NCBI GenBank assembly: GCA_001510575.1
Contig: LNGK01000008.1
Coordinates: 4,350,981 to 4,414,980, forward strand
Length of the DNA stretch: 64,000 bases
Direction: 5' to 3'
Source: Knoxdaviesia capensis
Lineage: Eukaryota > Ascomycota > Sordariomycetes > Microascales > Gondwanamycetaceae
The translations under genes were made by a program, and so were the position numbers. The notes beneath the pieces were generated by a model. The model saw only the letters and a list, made by a program, of their open reading frames with translations. It had not been told where the DNA came from and made no database searches. Shown here in pieces: positions 1 to 11,388 of the stretch (its first letter is position 1; every line of letters begins with the position of its first letter).

Positions 1-1240
1 CAGCTTACTCTTCGTGCCATTGTCTCCTCGAAGGAGGCCGGTGTGATCATCGGGAAGTCGGGCAAGAACGTCGCTGATCTCAGAGATGAGACCGGCGTCA
101 AGGCCGGCGTCAGCAAGTCGGTTCAGGGTGTCCACGACCGTGTCCTCACCGTGTCTGGTACATGCGACTCGATTTCCAAGGCCTACGCCCTGGTCACCAA
201 GTCTCTCATGGAGGGTGCCCCCGCCGTTGGCATGGGTGGTGTTATCCAGGCCAACGGAACCCATCGTAAGTTCACTCGATGTGCCTCTTTTTTATTTCGT
301 TTTGACAGGCTTCCCTCCTTCGTATGTAGTGAGTCTGGTCGCTAACAGCACCCCAACCTTTCTCCTTCAATAGCCGTCAAGCTGCTTATCTCGCACAACC
401 AGATGGGCACCATCATTGGTCGCCAGGGTTTGAAGATCAAGCACATCCAGGATGTGTCCGGAGTGCGCATGATCGCGCAGAAGGACATGCTTCCCCAGTC
501 GACCGAGCGTGTTGTCGAGGTCCAGGGCACTCCTGAAGGAATTCAGCGTGCCGTCTGGGAAATATCGAAGTGCTTGATTGACGATTGGCAGCGCGGTACT
601 GGTACCGTTCTGTACAACCCTGTTGCCCGCAACCAGCCGGCTGGTGCGTCCACTCCCGCCACCGGCTCTGGTAGCAACTACAACTCGGGCTCGGGCACTG
701 GCAACCGTAGCGGCGGTGATTACAACAATTCGCGTGTCATGCGTACCGGAAACGGCGCTGACTTCAGCGATGGAGGCTCGGGTGCCCCCCGTTCCTACAA
801 CAACCGCCGTTCCAACTCCATGGGCGCTAGCCGTGGCGGACCCCCGACCCATGACGAGAATGGCGAGGAGATCCAGACCCAGAACATCAGCATCCCCGCT
901 GACATGGTTGGCTGCATCATCGGCCGTGGTGGAACCAAGATTAGCGAGATTCGCAAGACCTCTGGTGCTCGCGTCTCTATCGCTAAGGTAATTTTCACCA
1001 TCCATTCGATTCTGCCCTTGTTTCTTTTTTCTTTCTTTCTTTTTTTTTTTTTTTTGCGTTTCTATCTATTCCAGTACTAACAATCTCCGTTTGCTTCCCC
1101 AGGCCACCCACGATGAGACTGGTGAGAGAATGTTCACCATTACCGGTACCGCCAAGGCCAACGAGAGCGCCCTCTTCCTTCTCTACGAGAACCTCGAGGC
1201 TGAGAAGATGCGCCGTAGCCAGGGCCAGACTTCGGAGTAA
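1..1240 (+). CDS. Triple KH-domain RNA-binding protein (PBP2/HEK2/Rnc1-like), 5' end outside window
   Basis: The joined exons are 1-265, 374-987 and 1103-1240, with the TAA stop at 1238-1240. They give 338 residues in frame across both introns. Three KH domains are visible through their GxxG loops: GVIIGKSGKNV in the first exon, GTIIGRQGLKI at the start of the second and GCIIGRGGTKI near its end. A Gly/Ser/Asn-rich linker separates KH2 from KH3. Intron 1 (266-373) is gtaagt...tag. Intron 2 (988-1102) is gtaatt...cag and holds a long T tract. The 3-KH layout matches poly(rC)-binding/hnRNP K relatives such as yeast Hek2/Pbp2 and fission yeast Rnc1, which bind mRNAs and affect their localisation or stability. 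That role is family knowledge and the target RNAs are unknown. The protein ends shortly after KH3, as is usual for the family. The start codon and any N-terminal exon lie before the window. Confidence 0.92.
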
Positions 1241-3505
1241 ATCATCTGAGCGAAATCGGAGCTTGTCCATTCCATGGACGTTAAACTTATGAAGGAACGA
1301 ATTCGATTTTATTGCCCCCCTTGTCGACACAAACCGTCTATTTTGCCTCTTCTCTGTCCCTTATTCTCCATCTCTCTCTCTCTCCTCTCTCTCTCCTGTC
1401 TCTCTCTCCTGTCTCTCTCTCTCTTTTTCTTAACTCTCTCGCTCTCGCTCACCAAAATTCAATATTCAAAGATTCAAAATCATCTCATTTCTCATCCTCA
1501 TTCCATTCTTGAAGAAGAAGAAAAACAGTGATCACTGCTCAACCCTTTTCCCCCTCCACCGCCCCCCACCCATTCCTATCTTTTGCATGATTCTTTTGAG
1601 ATTCCCGAGGCCTCCCCTCGGTCTCCAACTTTTCCCACTCCTACCCACCCTGTCTCTTCCCAGATTGCCATTCCTTCGAGCAGTGATCTTACAAACCACA
1701 GCAGACGCTTTCGTTCTTACCGAATATCAAAAACAAATATATTTCATAATTCGTACAGTATAAGCGTTGGAATTATAGGGGTATTTTTTTATGGTCGGAT
1801 TTGGCACACCTTCGATGATGATGTTACGGGGATTATCCAGATCTGACTTGCCGCAAGGCTGGCTTCCTTCTGCTTTTCCGGGGTTGACAAAAAAATTGGC
1901 TTTTTGACTATTCCTAGAAGATATGATGTGATGACGTCCCCTTTTTCTTTCGGGTTGTTCTGGTTCTATGCTGGTTCTGTTCTGTTCAACGAAATGCCTC
2001 TTGATCTTTTTTTTTTCCACTGCTGCTCTCACTTGCTATCAAAAATGGTCTGCTTTCATTTCGTTCTTGTTCCTTGAGTATCTCTTTTCTCCATATCCTC
2101 TCCGTGGTTGAAAAGTCACTAGGTGTATGATATCTTTAACCCCTTCAGTTCTCCCTCGCACACTCTTCTTTCTTCCCATCACTTCCCTTCTCTTTCCCCC
2201 ATCCCCTTGAGCCGTTCCTACACCCTACACCTTGCTCCAGAACTCATCATTTCCTGTGTATTTCCGTCCCTTATCTCACTCCCACTCTCGCGAATCGTCC
2301 CGCCTTGATGTCCGTTCTACTCCTTAATCTGTCACTATCCTGGTTCCAGTGGTGCGTCTTTCATTAGATGCAGATTATGGGCGTGTCTTGTCACTATCTG
2401 CCTGGCGATGCGTTGCCGGCACCCTCACCATTTATCATTTGGCTCAAGTCTCTCTCAGGCAACTTTTCCGTGCTTCGGCTCCAGGAAACTTGCGCCAAAA
2501 GATAGTAAAGATAGCTAAGGTATTACTGTCGAAACAAAATGCGTTTTGGGATTTGACTCCTGCTGCCTGTTTTCCACTACGGTGTGTGATGAGTTACGTG
2601 GCTTGAAGCCGGTGATCCGTGTGTTTAGTGAGAGGCAAGTCGTTTTCTGATGATTTAGCAGGTTTCAATGTTGTGACCTGGCCTTAAGTACGTTATGGGG
2701 GTTTCTTTCTGTTCTTTTATCAATTTTTCACGGATGTGACCGGTTTCGGTGGATGTATGATGGATTCTGTATGAAGGATGAGATAAACGAGACAGATATG
2801 ATTAATTCTTTAATATATGACATAAGGGCACAGCAGCTGGTCGGTCTAATGTTGTGAATGTTGGCGATGCGCGGGCTTTATCTTTTTTTTTTTTTTGTGG
2901 GTGTGTCATGTCTCGAGGTGCATTCTGTGAAGCTAGAATGATCGACGGTCCTTGCTTATCTTATCTCGACAATTGATTTCCCCAAACGTGGCCTTTGCCT
3001 GGATAAAAGTATTTTTTACATGTAGTTTGTATGTTCGGGGTACTTGATCCCTCGACAACGGTCAGAAGCTGGGGGAGAATTAGCGGCTAGTGCAAAGTCA
3101 ATGCCTTCAACGTGTTCAACTTCTCTTCGAAATCATTACATAGCAATCCCCACACATTCCCTGATCTCGCATTTCTGTTTTTTCTTTGGTATACACTCCT
3201 TTTTCCATCGTGTTAGCATATACGTCCTGTCCCTCTTTAAACATCTGGCGACATCTGTCTCTCTTCTCTCTTTCTCGTCTCCCTTAGGGTGGTATTGCGC
3301 GTGCCATTCTCGCTTCAGATCGTGCTAGATCAGGAAACACAAAAGCTTGTTTCTTGTCTCTCTCTCCCTCGACTACTAGGTCGCCCACACGAACACGTTC
3401 TCTCTTTGCGATAGCGGATACTCGGGCAGGCCACGGCTCCCTTCAGCGGCGCGATACCCGCACACAAACAACACACACACACACTCATACATACCCTTCA
3501 TCAGA
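1241..3505. other. Intergenic: 3' region of KH gene and leader of HUT1-like gene
   Basis: I see no convincing gene here. The first 250 bases after the KH stop are strongly CT-rich (TC runs at about 1370-1450). T tracts occur near 2010 and 2885. The 200 bases before 3506 are again pyrimidine-rich and end in a short CA run, as expected for a fungal promoter and leader of the downstream gene. Open frames here are short, low-complexity and without conserved motifs. Confidence 0.6.
1370..1450. repeat. CT-rich simple repeat
   Basis: Interrupted TC dinucleotide runs in the probable 3' UTR of the KH-domain gene. Confidence 0.85.
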
Positions 3506-4846
3506 ATGGCCCGGACAAAACAACAGACTCCGGTGCGGCGCGAGGCGTCGTCGGAGTTCTTCGGCAAGCGGAGTACATCCCCCACTAAGACGGCGGTGGT
3601 CGCGAGCGAGACCAATGGCTCGACGATGAAAGTGGACGCCGGTGCACTGCCAGAGGCGGGCCCCATGAGCGATCCGGGGCTGTTGCAGTTGGCGATTTCG
3701 GTTGGCGGTATCTACGCCAGTTTGTAAGTGGTTCCGAAAGGAAGAGATTGGGTACTGGTTTGGCAGGGGAGTCCAGAATCTAATGCGCATCCCTTTATCT
3801 TTGTGTGTGTTTCTAGCCTCACATGGGCGTTTCTCCAAGAACGCCTGACCACGACGCCCTATGGCCCGGCCGACGACGCCGAAGTGTTCCAGTACCCGGT
3901 GTTCCTGAACACGATCCAGTCGGCATTCGCGGCGGCCACGGGGCTGGTGTACCTGGTCCTCAGCACGCCCAAGGGCAAGCCGATCCCCGCGGTGTTCCCG
4001 TCCAAGGTGATCCTCTTCCCGCTGTCGCTGGTGGCCGTGACGACGGCGCTGGCGTCGCCGTTCGGCTACGCGTCGCTGGCCCACATCGACTACATCACGT
4101 TCCTGCTGGCCAAGAGCTGCAAGCTGCTGCCGGTGATGTTCCTGCATATCACGCTGTTCCGCCGGCGCTACCCGCTGTACAAGTACCTCGTCGTGGCGGC
4201 CGTGACGGCCGGCGTGGCCGTGTTCACGCTGCACTCGGGCAAGGCCAAGAAGAAGCACCACTCGGTCAACGACGACCGCAACCTGCCGTGGGGCCTGCTG
4301 CTGCTGTCGATCAACCTGCTCTTCGACGGCCTGACCAACAGCACGCAGGACTACCTCTTCACCGCCTTCCGGCCGTACTCGGGCCCGCAGATGATGGTCG
4401 CCAACAACGTGCTCTCGACCGGGCTGACCGGCGCCTACCTCGCCCTCAGCCCGTGGCTCGCCCACTCCGGCCTCGGCACCTACCTCGGCGTGCCGGCCGG
4501 CGCCGCCGGCGAGCTGCGCGACGCGCTGGCGTTTATGGCCCGCTACCCCGCCGTCTGGCGCGACGTGCTCGGCTTCGCCGCCTGCGGCGCTGTCGGCCAG
4601 GTGTTCATCTTCTTCACGCTGTCGACCTTCTCGTCCGTCCTGCTCGTCACCGTCACCGTCACCCGCAAGATGTTCACCATGATCCTGTCGGTGCTGGCCT
4701 TTGGCCACCGCCTGACGCACACCCAGTGGGCCGGAGTCGGGCTTGTGTTTGGCGGTATTGGCGTCGAGGCTATCATCCAGCGCCGCGAGAAGATGGCCAA
4801 GGAGGCTGCGAAGCGCGCGGCTGGGGCCGAGAAGAAGCAGTCTTAG
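3506..4846 (+). CDS. hut1: UAA-family nucleotide-sugar transporter, HUT1/SLC35B1-like
   Basis: The exons are 3506-3723 and 3817-4846, with intron 3724-3816 (gtaagt...tag). Splicing reads through IYAS-F-LTWAFLQERLTTTPYG, the signature around the first membrane segment of HUT1/SLC35B1 transporters. The product is 415 residues, the usual family length, with about ten hydrophobic segments after a roughly 60-residue hydrophilic N-terminus. HUT1-type proteins sit in the ER membrane; yeast HUT1 is linked to UDP-galactose transport, and human SLC35B1 to ER nucleotide (ATP) import. The protein ends in KKQS, a perfect KKXX dilysine COPI retrieval signal, which supports ER residence. The start ATG at 3506 has A at -3 and is the only in-frame ATG before the first membrane segment. 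The gene is very GC-rich, so long mirror frames appear on the other strand. Its neighbour on the right converges on it. Confidence 0.93.
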
Positions 4847-6158
4847 ACCACAGTTCCGCGCTTGTATGTACCTTTTGGCGCGTGGTGTTGGCTGGAAAAC
4901 GTGGCTTTGAGGTTTGCTTGAAAGGAGGAACGTTGACGGGAGGTGCCTCCAACTGCCATCGAGTTGAAGAGAAACGTCGTGCCTTCCGTTGTCGGTGGTT
5001 GCTACCACGGTGGCCAGGGTACCTCCACAGATGTGGCTGGACGTGGAAGGAAGACGCAATGTATCGAGAGCAGAACTACCGTCTAGAATCTGAACAGCTG
5101 GGTGTTGGTCCAGTTTGCGGTTGTTCGAGAGCCGCTCAAATTCCATCAAGGACGCCTTATTCATTGATCACCGGTGGTGAACTGCCTTCCTGGGCAGGCC
5201 AATAGCAAAAGAAAAAAAAACATTCAAATAGAACCTGAGTTTCAATCAAACGAAATCGCGGGGCTTGCCGGTACTAGGGAAGAAGGGACATCTTCGTGAG
5301 AGCCTCGCCCACCATCCGTCTTCCACCACTTTGTATGGCCTCGTCCACGGGAAAGTCCACCACTACGACATTATTAAATCACTTCAGAGAAACAAGTAAA
5401 TGGTACTGCCAACAAAATGAATTGCTAAAGATTAATATACTAGTATTAGAGCAACAGCAAAAAAAAAAGTTTTTTACAAAAGCTAAAAAAACGAGGACGA
5501 AAAAGAGCAAACAAAAAAGGGAGATAGCAACACCAAAAAAAAGAAAAAGATTTTGAAACAGGGAAAAAACACCAGAAAAAGAAATCCGTAATAGTTCGCC
5601 TCCGTTTCCATTTGCCGCTTCCAGTTCCAGTGCCGGGGCTTCTTCTTCTTCTTCTTTCGTTTGTCTTGTCTTGCTCTTTCCCTGTGGTGTGTAAGTCAAT
5701 CGCCAACGAACAGAGTATTTGTTCGTTTTGGTTTGGTCGAATGGAGGAGGGGGAAACAGGAAAAACAGACAGACAGAGAGAGAAAAAGAGAAGTTATAAA
5801 CCACAATAAACGTACGAAAACAGGCTAGGAAAAAAATATGAAGCGAGAGAAACACACACACACACACACGACTAAAGTGGGTGCGATATGAAGTTAAGGG
5901 ACCAAAACGCCGTTCACATGACCAAAAAAAGATTATCAAAAGAGCTAGTTACGGGATGGTGTAATGATGCGGTTCGTGCACTTTGAAGCACGGAACCAGA
6001 AAGTGGAAGAGAAGGTATTGAGGAATAGAGAGTGCATGGCAGGGTCATAAGAGGAGGGGGTATGATGATGAGAGACGTAACATGGCGCCGCACGAATACA
6101 AAAAGAAAAAAACGTCGTAATTGGAGGGGGAGGTCGTTGGAAGAAAGGCTCACGCCTG
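4847..6158. other. Convergent intergenic region between HUT1-like and MSG5-like genes
   Basis: This contains the 3' regions of two converging genes. A-rich stretches lie at about 5455-5580, with a TTC run near 5641 and an AC run at 5852-5869. I see no gene, and open frames are lysine- or phenylalanine-rich low-complexity readings. Confidence 0.6.
5852..5869. repeat. (AC)n microsatellite
   Basis: Nine uninterrupted AC units in the convergent intergenic region. Confidence 0.9.
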
Positions 6159-8819
6159 TCACAACAACTCGTCGATCGACCGGACAATTGGCACCTCGCC
6201 CTTGGTGGGCGGGCTGCGCGGGTCCGCCATCTCCAGCGTCAAGCCCATGGTGCTCGCCCCGCTGCCAATAGCAGCAGAAGTCTCGCTGGGCGGTGCCCGG
6301 GGGAAGAAGAAGGCGTCGCGCGGGAACGATGTTTGCCGAGGGGAGAACAGCGATGCGCTGGGCTCTTCTGAGGCCTCGACAAACTGGAAGCCGGGCACCG
6401 GGGCCGGGGTGGCAGGGACGTGGAAGACGTCCCGGAGAGGGTTGTTGGTCATCACCTCAACACGCGGGGACATGAGTGCGCTGTCGTCGGCAAACGTGCT
6501 CAGTGTCGCAATCGTCCGCTCGCGCGGGGGCGAGCCCGACGATCCCAGAGGCTGCAGAGACGGCCGGCTGCGGAGGAACTTATCCCCGCTGCGTCCAAAG
6601 CCGAGTTGCGGTTCACGAGACACAGGCTCTCGGGCAGGCTGGGACTGGGCGAACGAAAGGCTGGAAAATCCAAAGCCTCCGTGGGAATCGAAGCTACGCG
6701 GCGCAAAGCCAGGAGACGGAGGAGGTCGCGAGAAATCGATGGCGTGGGCGCCGGTTGCGGAAGGGCCGTCGATATCAATGTCCATCTTGGTGAATCCCGG
6801 CGAGTCGACGGTGAAGATGGGGCCAGAAATCGATATGGGCGCAGGAGCGGAACTCTGGGCTTTGGTCTCGGCCACGGGCATCTTCAGCGATTCCAGGTCG
6901 AATCGGCCGGGACGGCCAGGGTCGTTCTCATCTTCGGGTTCCGTCCACGAGAAGCTGGAGGGAGCAGACACAGGTCCAGAGGACATGTGCTGGCTGGCTG
7001 GAGTCGAGTTCCCCCGCGCGTGCATGGGGCTCCATCCGGGGCTAAGACCAGCGCCACCCTCACCATGTTCCGACATTAGGGGTGCAGTGTGCGGCTCCTT
7101 GGGTTGGATGCTGACAGCCGCCTCGGAAAGCGTAAGGCGGTGCTTGGTAGGACTCCGGCCGGTGCGAGGGCGGAAGGCAGATCCTGGAGACGCGCGCTTC
7201 TTGGACATTTCCTTCTGGAAGTCCTGCAGGCAGTACATGAGCTTCATGTTCGGCGCAATCCATCTGCTCTTGGACTGGGCAGCATAGTAGGCATCGTTCA
7301 CACTTTGGTCGGGCTTGCGGTACAGGCCATAGGCGATAATCAAACTCGCCGATCGGCTGGCTCCCTGTTGGCAGTGCACCAGCACCTTCTTGCCCTCCTT
7401 GACTGAGTTGTCAATCTTCTCACACAACCAAAGAAGATCAACAGCAATGTCAGTGTTGTGGTCCCAGGGCATGTGGATATACTCAGGCCGCCGCGGTGCC
7501 GAGGGGTTGGCCTTGGGGGTTGTGGGGGTATCCGAGGTGTCGCTGGCAAGAGGGCTGCTGGCATCTTCCATCACAGTATCTAGGCGAGTAGGCGGGGCAG
7601 TGGTGCTGGGGTCTATCGAAGATCTCCGCACGGTAACAGGAGGAACGGATAGGTTAATGGGCTCGGGAGCAGGGGCGGACGCGGGTGCGGGTGCGGGTGC
7701 GGGCTTCGGGGTTTCGAAAGGGTTCTTGACCTCGCGGGCAACGTTGATGACGACATCAAAGCGCGAAGCTTCCTCGGCGGTCGGCTCCAGGTACAGGTAA
7801 ACGTCATCGTCGTATATCGCAATCGGTCCTTCAGGGTAGCCAGGAGACTTTTGGTCCTCATTGTTCTCGCTTTCGTCGCGCAGGCCTTCAATGTCCATGG
7901 CGTCGAGGCTGGCGACCTGGGTCCGGATAGGAGAAGACTCTTCCACGATCATAGCCTCGGGGACGGCCGGTACAGTCAGCTTCATGGGGCGCAGCATTTC
8001 CGACAGGCCACCCTCGTTGCGCTGGAAAACTTGAGGGAAGGTCATGCCACCGGTAGGTCCAAAAGTTGACGATTTCAATCCAGCGAGCATGTGGGGTGTC
8101 GATACCGAGTGCTTGAGAGCGCGTCGTTGCAAGATAGGAGGCAGGGCGGGGGAGGTAGGAATTTCCAGAGTCGTCTTCACGACCAGGTCGTTCGAGCTGG
8201 TCTTCAAACTCAAATTGCTGGGTTTCCGCTTCATCGCAGGGATCTTCGGCTTGATAAAGGACGGCGAAGAAGGCTCCGATACCATGTTGTTAGGAAACGG
8301 GGCTGAGCTGAGCACAGGCGGTTGGATAGATAGGCCCTTCATGTTTCGAGGTCTCCGCGGCGAGGGGGAAGTCATGGGTCGGGCAATGCTCATATGATCG
8401 GTAACGGTAAGGCTCGACAAACCGGATGGTAAAGCGCCAAAAGTGGTAGCGGGAAATGAAGAAAGAGGAATTAGGTTGATAGGAGAATCGGGGGATGAAG
8501 ATGGCGACGGATCGGAAAGAGGGGAGGAATCTGTTGTTGATAGTGTTGTGGGAGAAGAATCTGCAGACTCTGACATACGCGTCGAGGTACTATCATTGTG
8601 TCGGTGGCCAGAATCTGCGGGCAGTGTAGACGACGGTCTGAGCGAAGCAGGAGGCTGCGGCAAGGCAGCGGTGGTCTTGTGGTCCATCTCCATGAATTTA
8701 GGGTCGAGCACTGTGATGGTGTCCTGGTCGGCAACAGCAGCAGCAGTGTCCAGGTCGAATACAGACATAAAGGTCGGTATTTGATCCTCAAACTGTCTTC
8801 TCGCAGCGGCAGAGGGCAT
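6159..8819 (-). CDS. MSG5: Dual-specificity MAP-kinase phosphatase, MSG5/MsgA type
   Basis: A single exon encodes 886 residues, starting at the ATG at 8819-8817. The phosphatase signature HCQQGASR lies at residues 482-489, so Cys483 is the expected nucleophile and Arg489 the phosphate-binding residue. The preceding PWDHNTDI segment holds a candidate general-acid Asp, and SRWIAPN follows. The first part of the fold (YDDDVYLYLEP through FDVVINVARE, about residues 333-370) is split from the catalytic half (about 440-530) by some 70 Pro/Ala/Ser-rich residues, including an alternating Pro-Ala run. Long disordered Ser/Pro-rich tails flank the domain on both sides. MSG5-type enzymes dephosphorylate MAP kinases of the pheromone and cell-wall pathways, and the N-terminal tail usually carries docking sites. 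The long tail with many SP/TP sites suggests regulation by its own kinases, which is an inference. A downstream in-frame ATG (FMSVFD) is an alternative start. Confidence 0.87.
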   Translation of the reverse strand: MPSAAARRQFEDQIPTFMSVFDLDTAAAVADQDTITVLDPKFMEMDHKTTAALPQPPASLRPSSTLPADSGHRHNDSTSTRMSESADSSPTTLSTTDSSPLSDPSPSSSPDSPINLIPLSSFPATTFGALPSGLSSLTVTDHMSIARPMTSPSPRRPRNMKGLSIQPPVLSSAPFPNNMVSEPSSPSFIKPKIPAMKRKPSNLSLKTSSNDLVVKTTLEIPTSPALPPILQRRALKHSVSTPHMLAGLKSSTFGPTGGMTFPQVFQRNEGGLSEMLRPMKLTVPAVPEAMIVEESSPIRTQVASLDAMDIEGLRDESENNEDQKSPGYPEGPIAIYDDDVYLYLEPTAEEASRFDVVINVAREVKNPFETPKPAPAPAPASAPAPEPINLSVPPVTVRRSSIDPSTTAPPTRLDTVMEDASSPLASDTSDTPTTPKANPSAPRRPEYIHMPWDHNTDIAVDLLWLCEKIDNSVKEGKKVLVHCQQGASRSASLIIAYGLYRKPDQSVNDAYYAAQSKSRWIAPNMKLMYCLQDFQKEMSKKRASPGSAFRPRTGRSPTKHRLTLSEAAVSIQPKEPHTAPLMSEHGEGGAGLSPGWSPMHARGNSTPASQHMSSGPVSAPSSFSWTEPEDENDPGRPGRFDLESLKMPVAETKAQSSAPAPISISGPIFTVDSPGFTKMDIDIDGPSATGAHAIDFSRPPPSPGFAPRSFDSHGGFGFSSLSFAQSQPAREPVSREPQLGFGRSGDKFLRSRPSLQPLGSSGSPPRERTIATLSTFADDSALMSPRVEVMTNNPLRDVFHVPATPAPVPGFQFVEASEEPSASLFSPRQTSFPRDAFFFPRAPPSETSAAIGSGASTMGLTLEMADPRSPPTKGEVPIVRSIDELL
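7681..7708. repeat. (GCGGGT)n hexanucleotide run in coding sequence
   Basis: This encodes the alternating Ala/Pro run inserted within the phosphatase domain on the minus strand. Confidence 0.8.
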
Positions 8820-10560
8820 GACGAGCGTTCTGAAAATGCACTCGAAAGTGGGAAGGAGCCACAGATGCTATCTCCAGATACGGTATTCGCAGATTTAGTG
8901 ACTGTAAACAACAACCAAAACAAATATATGAATATGGCTGTGGCTGTGGCTGTGGCCAAGATACAACCCAGCAAGATTGACACAGAAGCTCTTGATGATC
9001 GAAAATTGGCGATTTATTCCAAGGCAGGAATGAAGAAGAAAAATTAAGGCGGAGTAAAATCAAACAAAGGAAAGGAGAAGAATAATATGAAAATGAGTGT
9101 CGGTAGGCGTCGTCAAAAGAGAAGAAGAGACGCGATTATTTCAAACAGCACAGCTGAATATCAAAAGATTGAGGTTGCTACAGTTTTTGCTGCCAACAAG
9201 TCGTTGAAAAGGAGAAAATATTGAGGCAGAAAGATGAGATATGGGACTCTATCGAAGAGGCGAAATCGGATCGAATGGTGAGAATATCACAAAAAAAAAA
9301 AAGCAAATTGTCCAGCGCAGCGGAATCGACGATCGGGAGCGTTGAAGAAGAAGAGGCGAAGGAGAAAGAAGAGAAGAGAAGAAGAGGGCGAGTTACAATC
9401 GAATCCTGTTCTCACGAAAAACAAAAAACAAAAACAAAAAAAGAGTGAGTATGTTGCCAACAAATCGTCGGATTCAGTCAAAAGGGCTAAGAATTGGCCG
9501 CCTAAGTGAAACCTCCCGAAGCGCTGAGAGCGACACAAAGGGAGAGAATCACACGAGAAAGGCTCAACCAAGACGCAAAATAAAGACGAGACAGCGTGGC
9601 AATGACAATGGAGACGGGAGACAAACGCTATAACGGATACATCGCCCTGGAATCGAAAACGGGAAAAATATACTGGTGAAGACCAAGACGAGAGAGAAAA
9701 ACAGGTTGAACGAGGCGGTTGCTGGCGCCTGTTTTGGCGAGATTGGACGAGAAGGTCACGATGCCGAAGTCTGCAGAATGCCGACCTGGAATGGGAACCA
9801 AAATAAGGCAGAACAAAAGCACAAAGGAAAGATCCAGGTGGCGGAGAAGAGAGAGAGAGAGAGAGAGAGTTGGTTCGAAGTTGGAGGATAGAGAGATGCG
9901 AGAGATGCAAACGGCGTGTCAACAAGTTGGACGGCACAATGGGGAGGAAGAAAAAGTCTAGAGGACAGCAGAAGTGGGAGAAGACGAAAGAGAGAAAAGA
10001 GAAAATAAAAATTAAAAAAAAGAGGGCCGCGGCAAACGAGCCAATGTGGCGGATTAAGGAATTAGGAGGGGGTGAGAATGGTTGTTGAGGTGTGTGATTG
10101 AGGAGAGAGTGTGTGAAAGGAAAGGAAAAGGAAGAAGATGAAGATGAAGATGAAGACGGAAAAGTGAGAAGAGCCCTAAGAGAAAGGGAAGAAATAAAAT
10201 TCAACAGCAATAATGACCAGCAAAGTATAGCCTGAGAAGTCTGCAAAAAACAGTAGGAGCGAAGAGCAGCAGTCAGAACAGGACGGGAGGAGAGAAAGAA
10301 GGACAACAGGAAGCGAGCAGGTGCGACCAGCAACAGACACCGGCGGCGGTTGGAAAGAAGTGTCCAGGTAGGTAGGTAGGGTCGGGTAGGTGCAAAACAG
10401 AAATAATAACAAATCCTGATATTCCTGCTTCGTTGAGACGCGCTGGAGTAATGTCCAGGGTACAAGCCATTGTATATCTGAAACTATGCGAAGATGATGT
10501 ACTCGGTACCTGGTAGTCGCACACAGCCATCTTGCAATTTCTGGGTCCCTGGGCTGGGGG
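8820..10560 (-). promoter_or_regulatory. Long purine/pyrimidine-asymmetric leader and promoter of the MSG5-like gene
   Basis: Upstream of the phosphatase ATG, the plus strand is purine-rich for about 1.7 kb (GA repeats at 9849-9869, GAAGAT repeats near 10135, GGCTGT units near 8936). The minus, coding-sense strand is therefore CT-rich. Such CT-rich tracts are typical of leaders and promoters of highly regulated Aspergillus-type genes. The long Phe/Ser/Leu-rich minus-strand frame at 9287-10465 follows from this composition. The transcription start cannot be fixed from sequence. Confidence 0.45.
9849..9869. repeat. (GA)n microsatellite
   Basis: About ten uninterrupted GA units in the purine-rich leader region. 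Confidence 0.9.
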
Positions 10561-11380
10561 CCTGCTAAAAAAGAAAGAAAGAAAAGGTGCCTGTGTCGGC
10601 TTCCAAGGACCGCCTGTCGACGGGGGAAATTAACACCCGGTGCAGAGAGTGTGGGGTTCCAATGTGCAGTATTTTCTTCTTTTTTCTTTTTTTTTTAAAA
10701 AAAAAATAATATGCACAGAATCTCAGTGTGTGCAACAGCTTAATTGCGCTGGTGCAATATGCAGCTTCAGTGCCTGTGGCTCCTAGATAACGGTACATGC
10801 AAGATGGGGAGGGCTACTATAAAAACAATATGGCTCGACAATGCACGGGACGAAGGGAAGAAAAAAAACCCGCATAAAGCCGGGAGAGGGCTGCATCTCT
10901 CTTCCATATCTTTTTTCTTTCGGGAGAAATAAAGTGTGTTGGCCGAAGCAGGAGCGGCATCGTGAGAAACAGGAGAAGAAAACGAAGAAGGGTGGTGGTG
11001 GCCGTTCATGATGGCCAGTATGGTTACAGCAAGCGAACTTCGCGATGGGGGCTCCTATCGCCATTTAGCGGTCCTGGTCTTGTGCACAGCGCTATAAAAG
11101 CTTCGCCATAGTACTAGACCAGAGCCACCGACGGCACTAAAACCATAAGGGCAGGAACTAAAGCCGACGGACACCGCCCACTGCTAACATTAACACGTCC
11201 AATTCCCGGCTGGGAGGCACTTTGCACACCTACAGCTAAGCTACAAACGGGCAAAGGCTACGTGCCAATCCGGAAATCACCCGTGCACGCTCTCCTCACG
11301 CTAAACCGCTTTTGGCCCCCTGGCCAACGTTGTACTGGATGCTGAGTGGCTAGTGCAAACATACGAAACATGCGCCCTTC

Positions 11381-11388
11381 TATTTATA
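11381..11388 (-). promoter_or_regulatory. TATA-like box, leftward
   Basis: On the minus strand this reads TATAAATA within a GC-rich flank. It could drive a leftward transcript toward the MSG5-like gene, whose ATG is 2.5 kb away, or a non-coding RNA. It is only a motif match. Confidence 0.25.

Noticed and set aside
3485..5205. Long frames on both strands across the HUT1-like gene (minus 559 codons; plus alternative frame 460 codons)
   Set aside because: They are mirror or shifted readings of the GC-rich transporter, full of Arg/Gly/Ala/His, without domains, while the spliced transporter explains the region.
6121..7287. 388-codon plus frame opposite the MSG5-like gene
   Set aside because: It is antisense to the phosphatase's disordered tail, with no motif and composition dictated by the real gene.
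9287..10465. 392-codon minus frame rich in Phe, Ser and Leu
   Set aside because: It lies in the CT-rich leader. The composition looks membrane-like only because TTC/TCT/CTT codons dominate, and there is no homology-like pattern.
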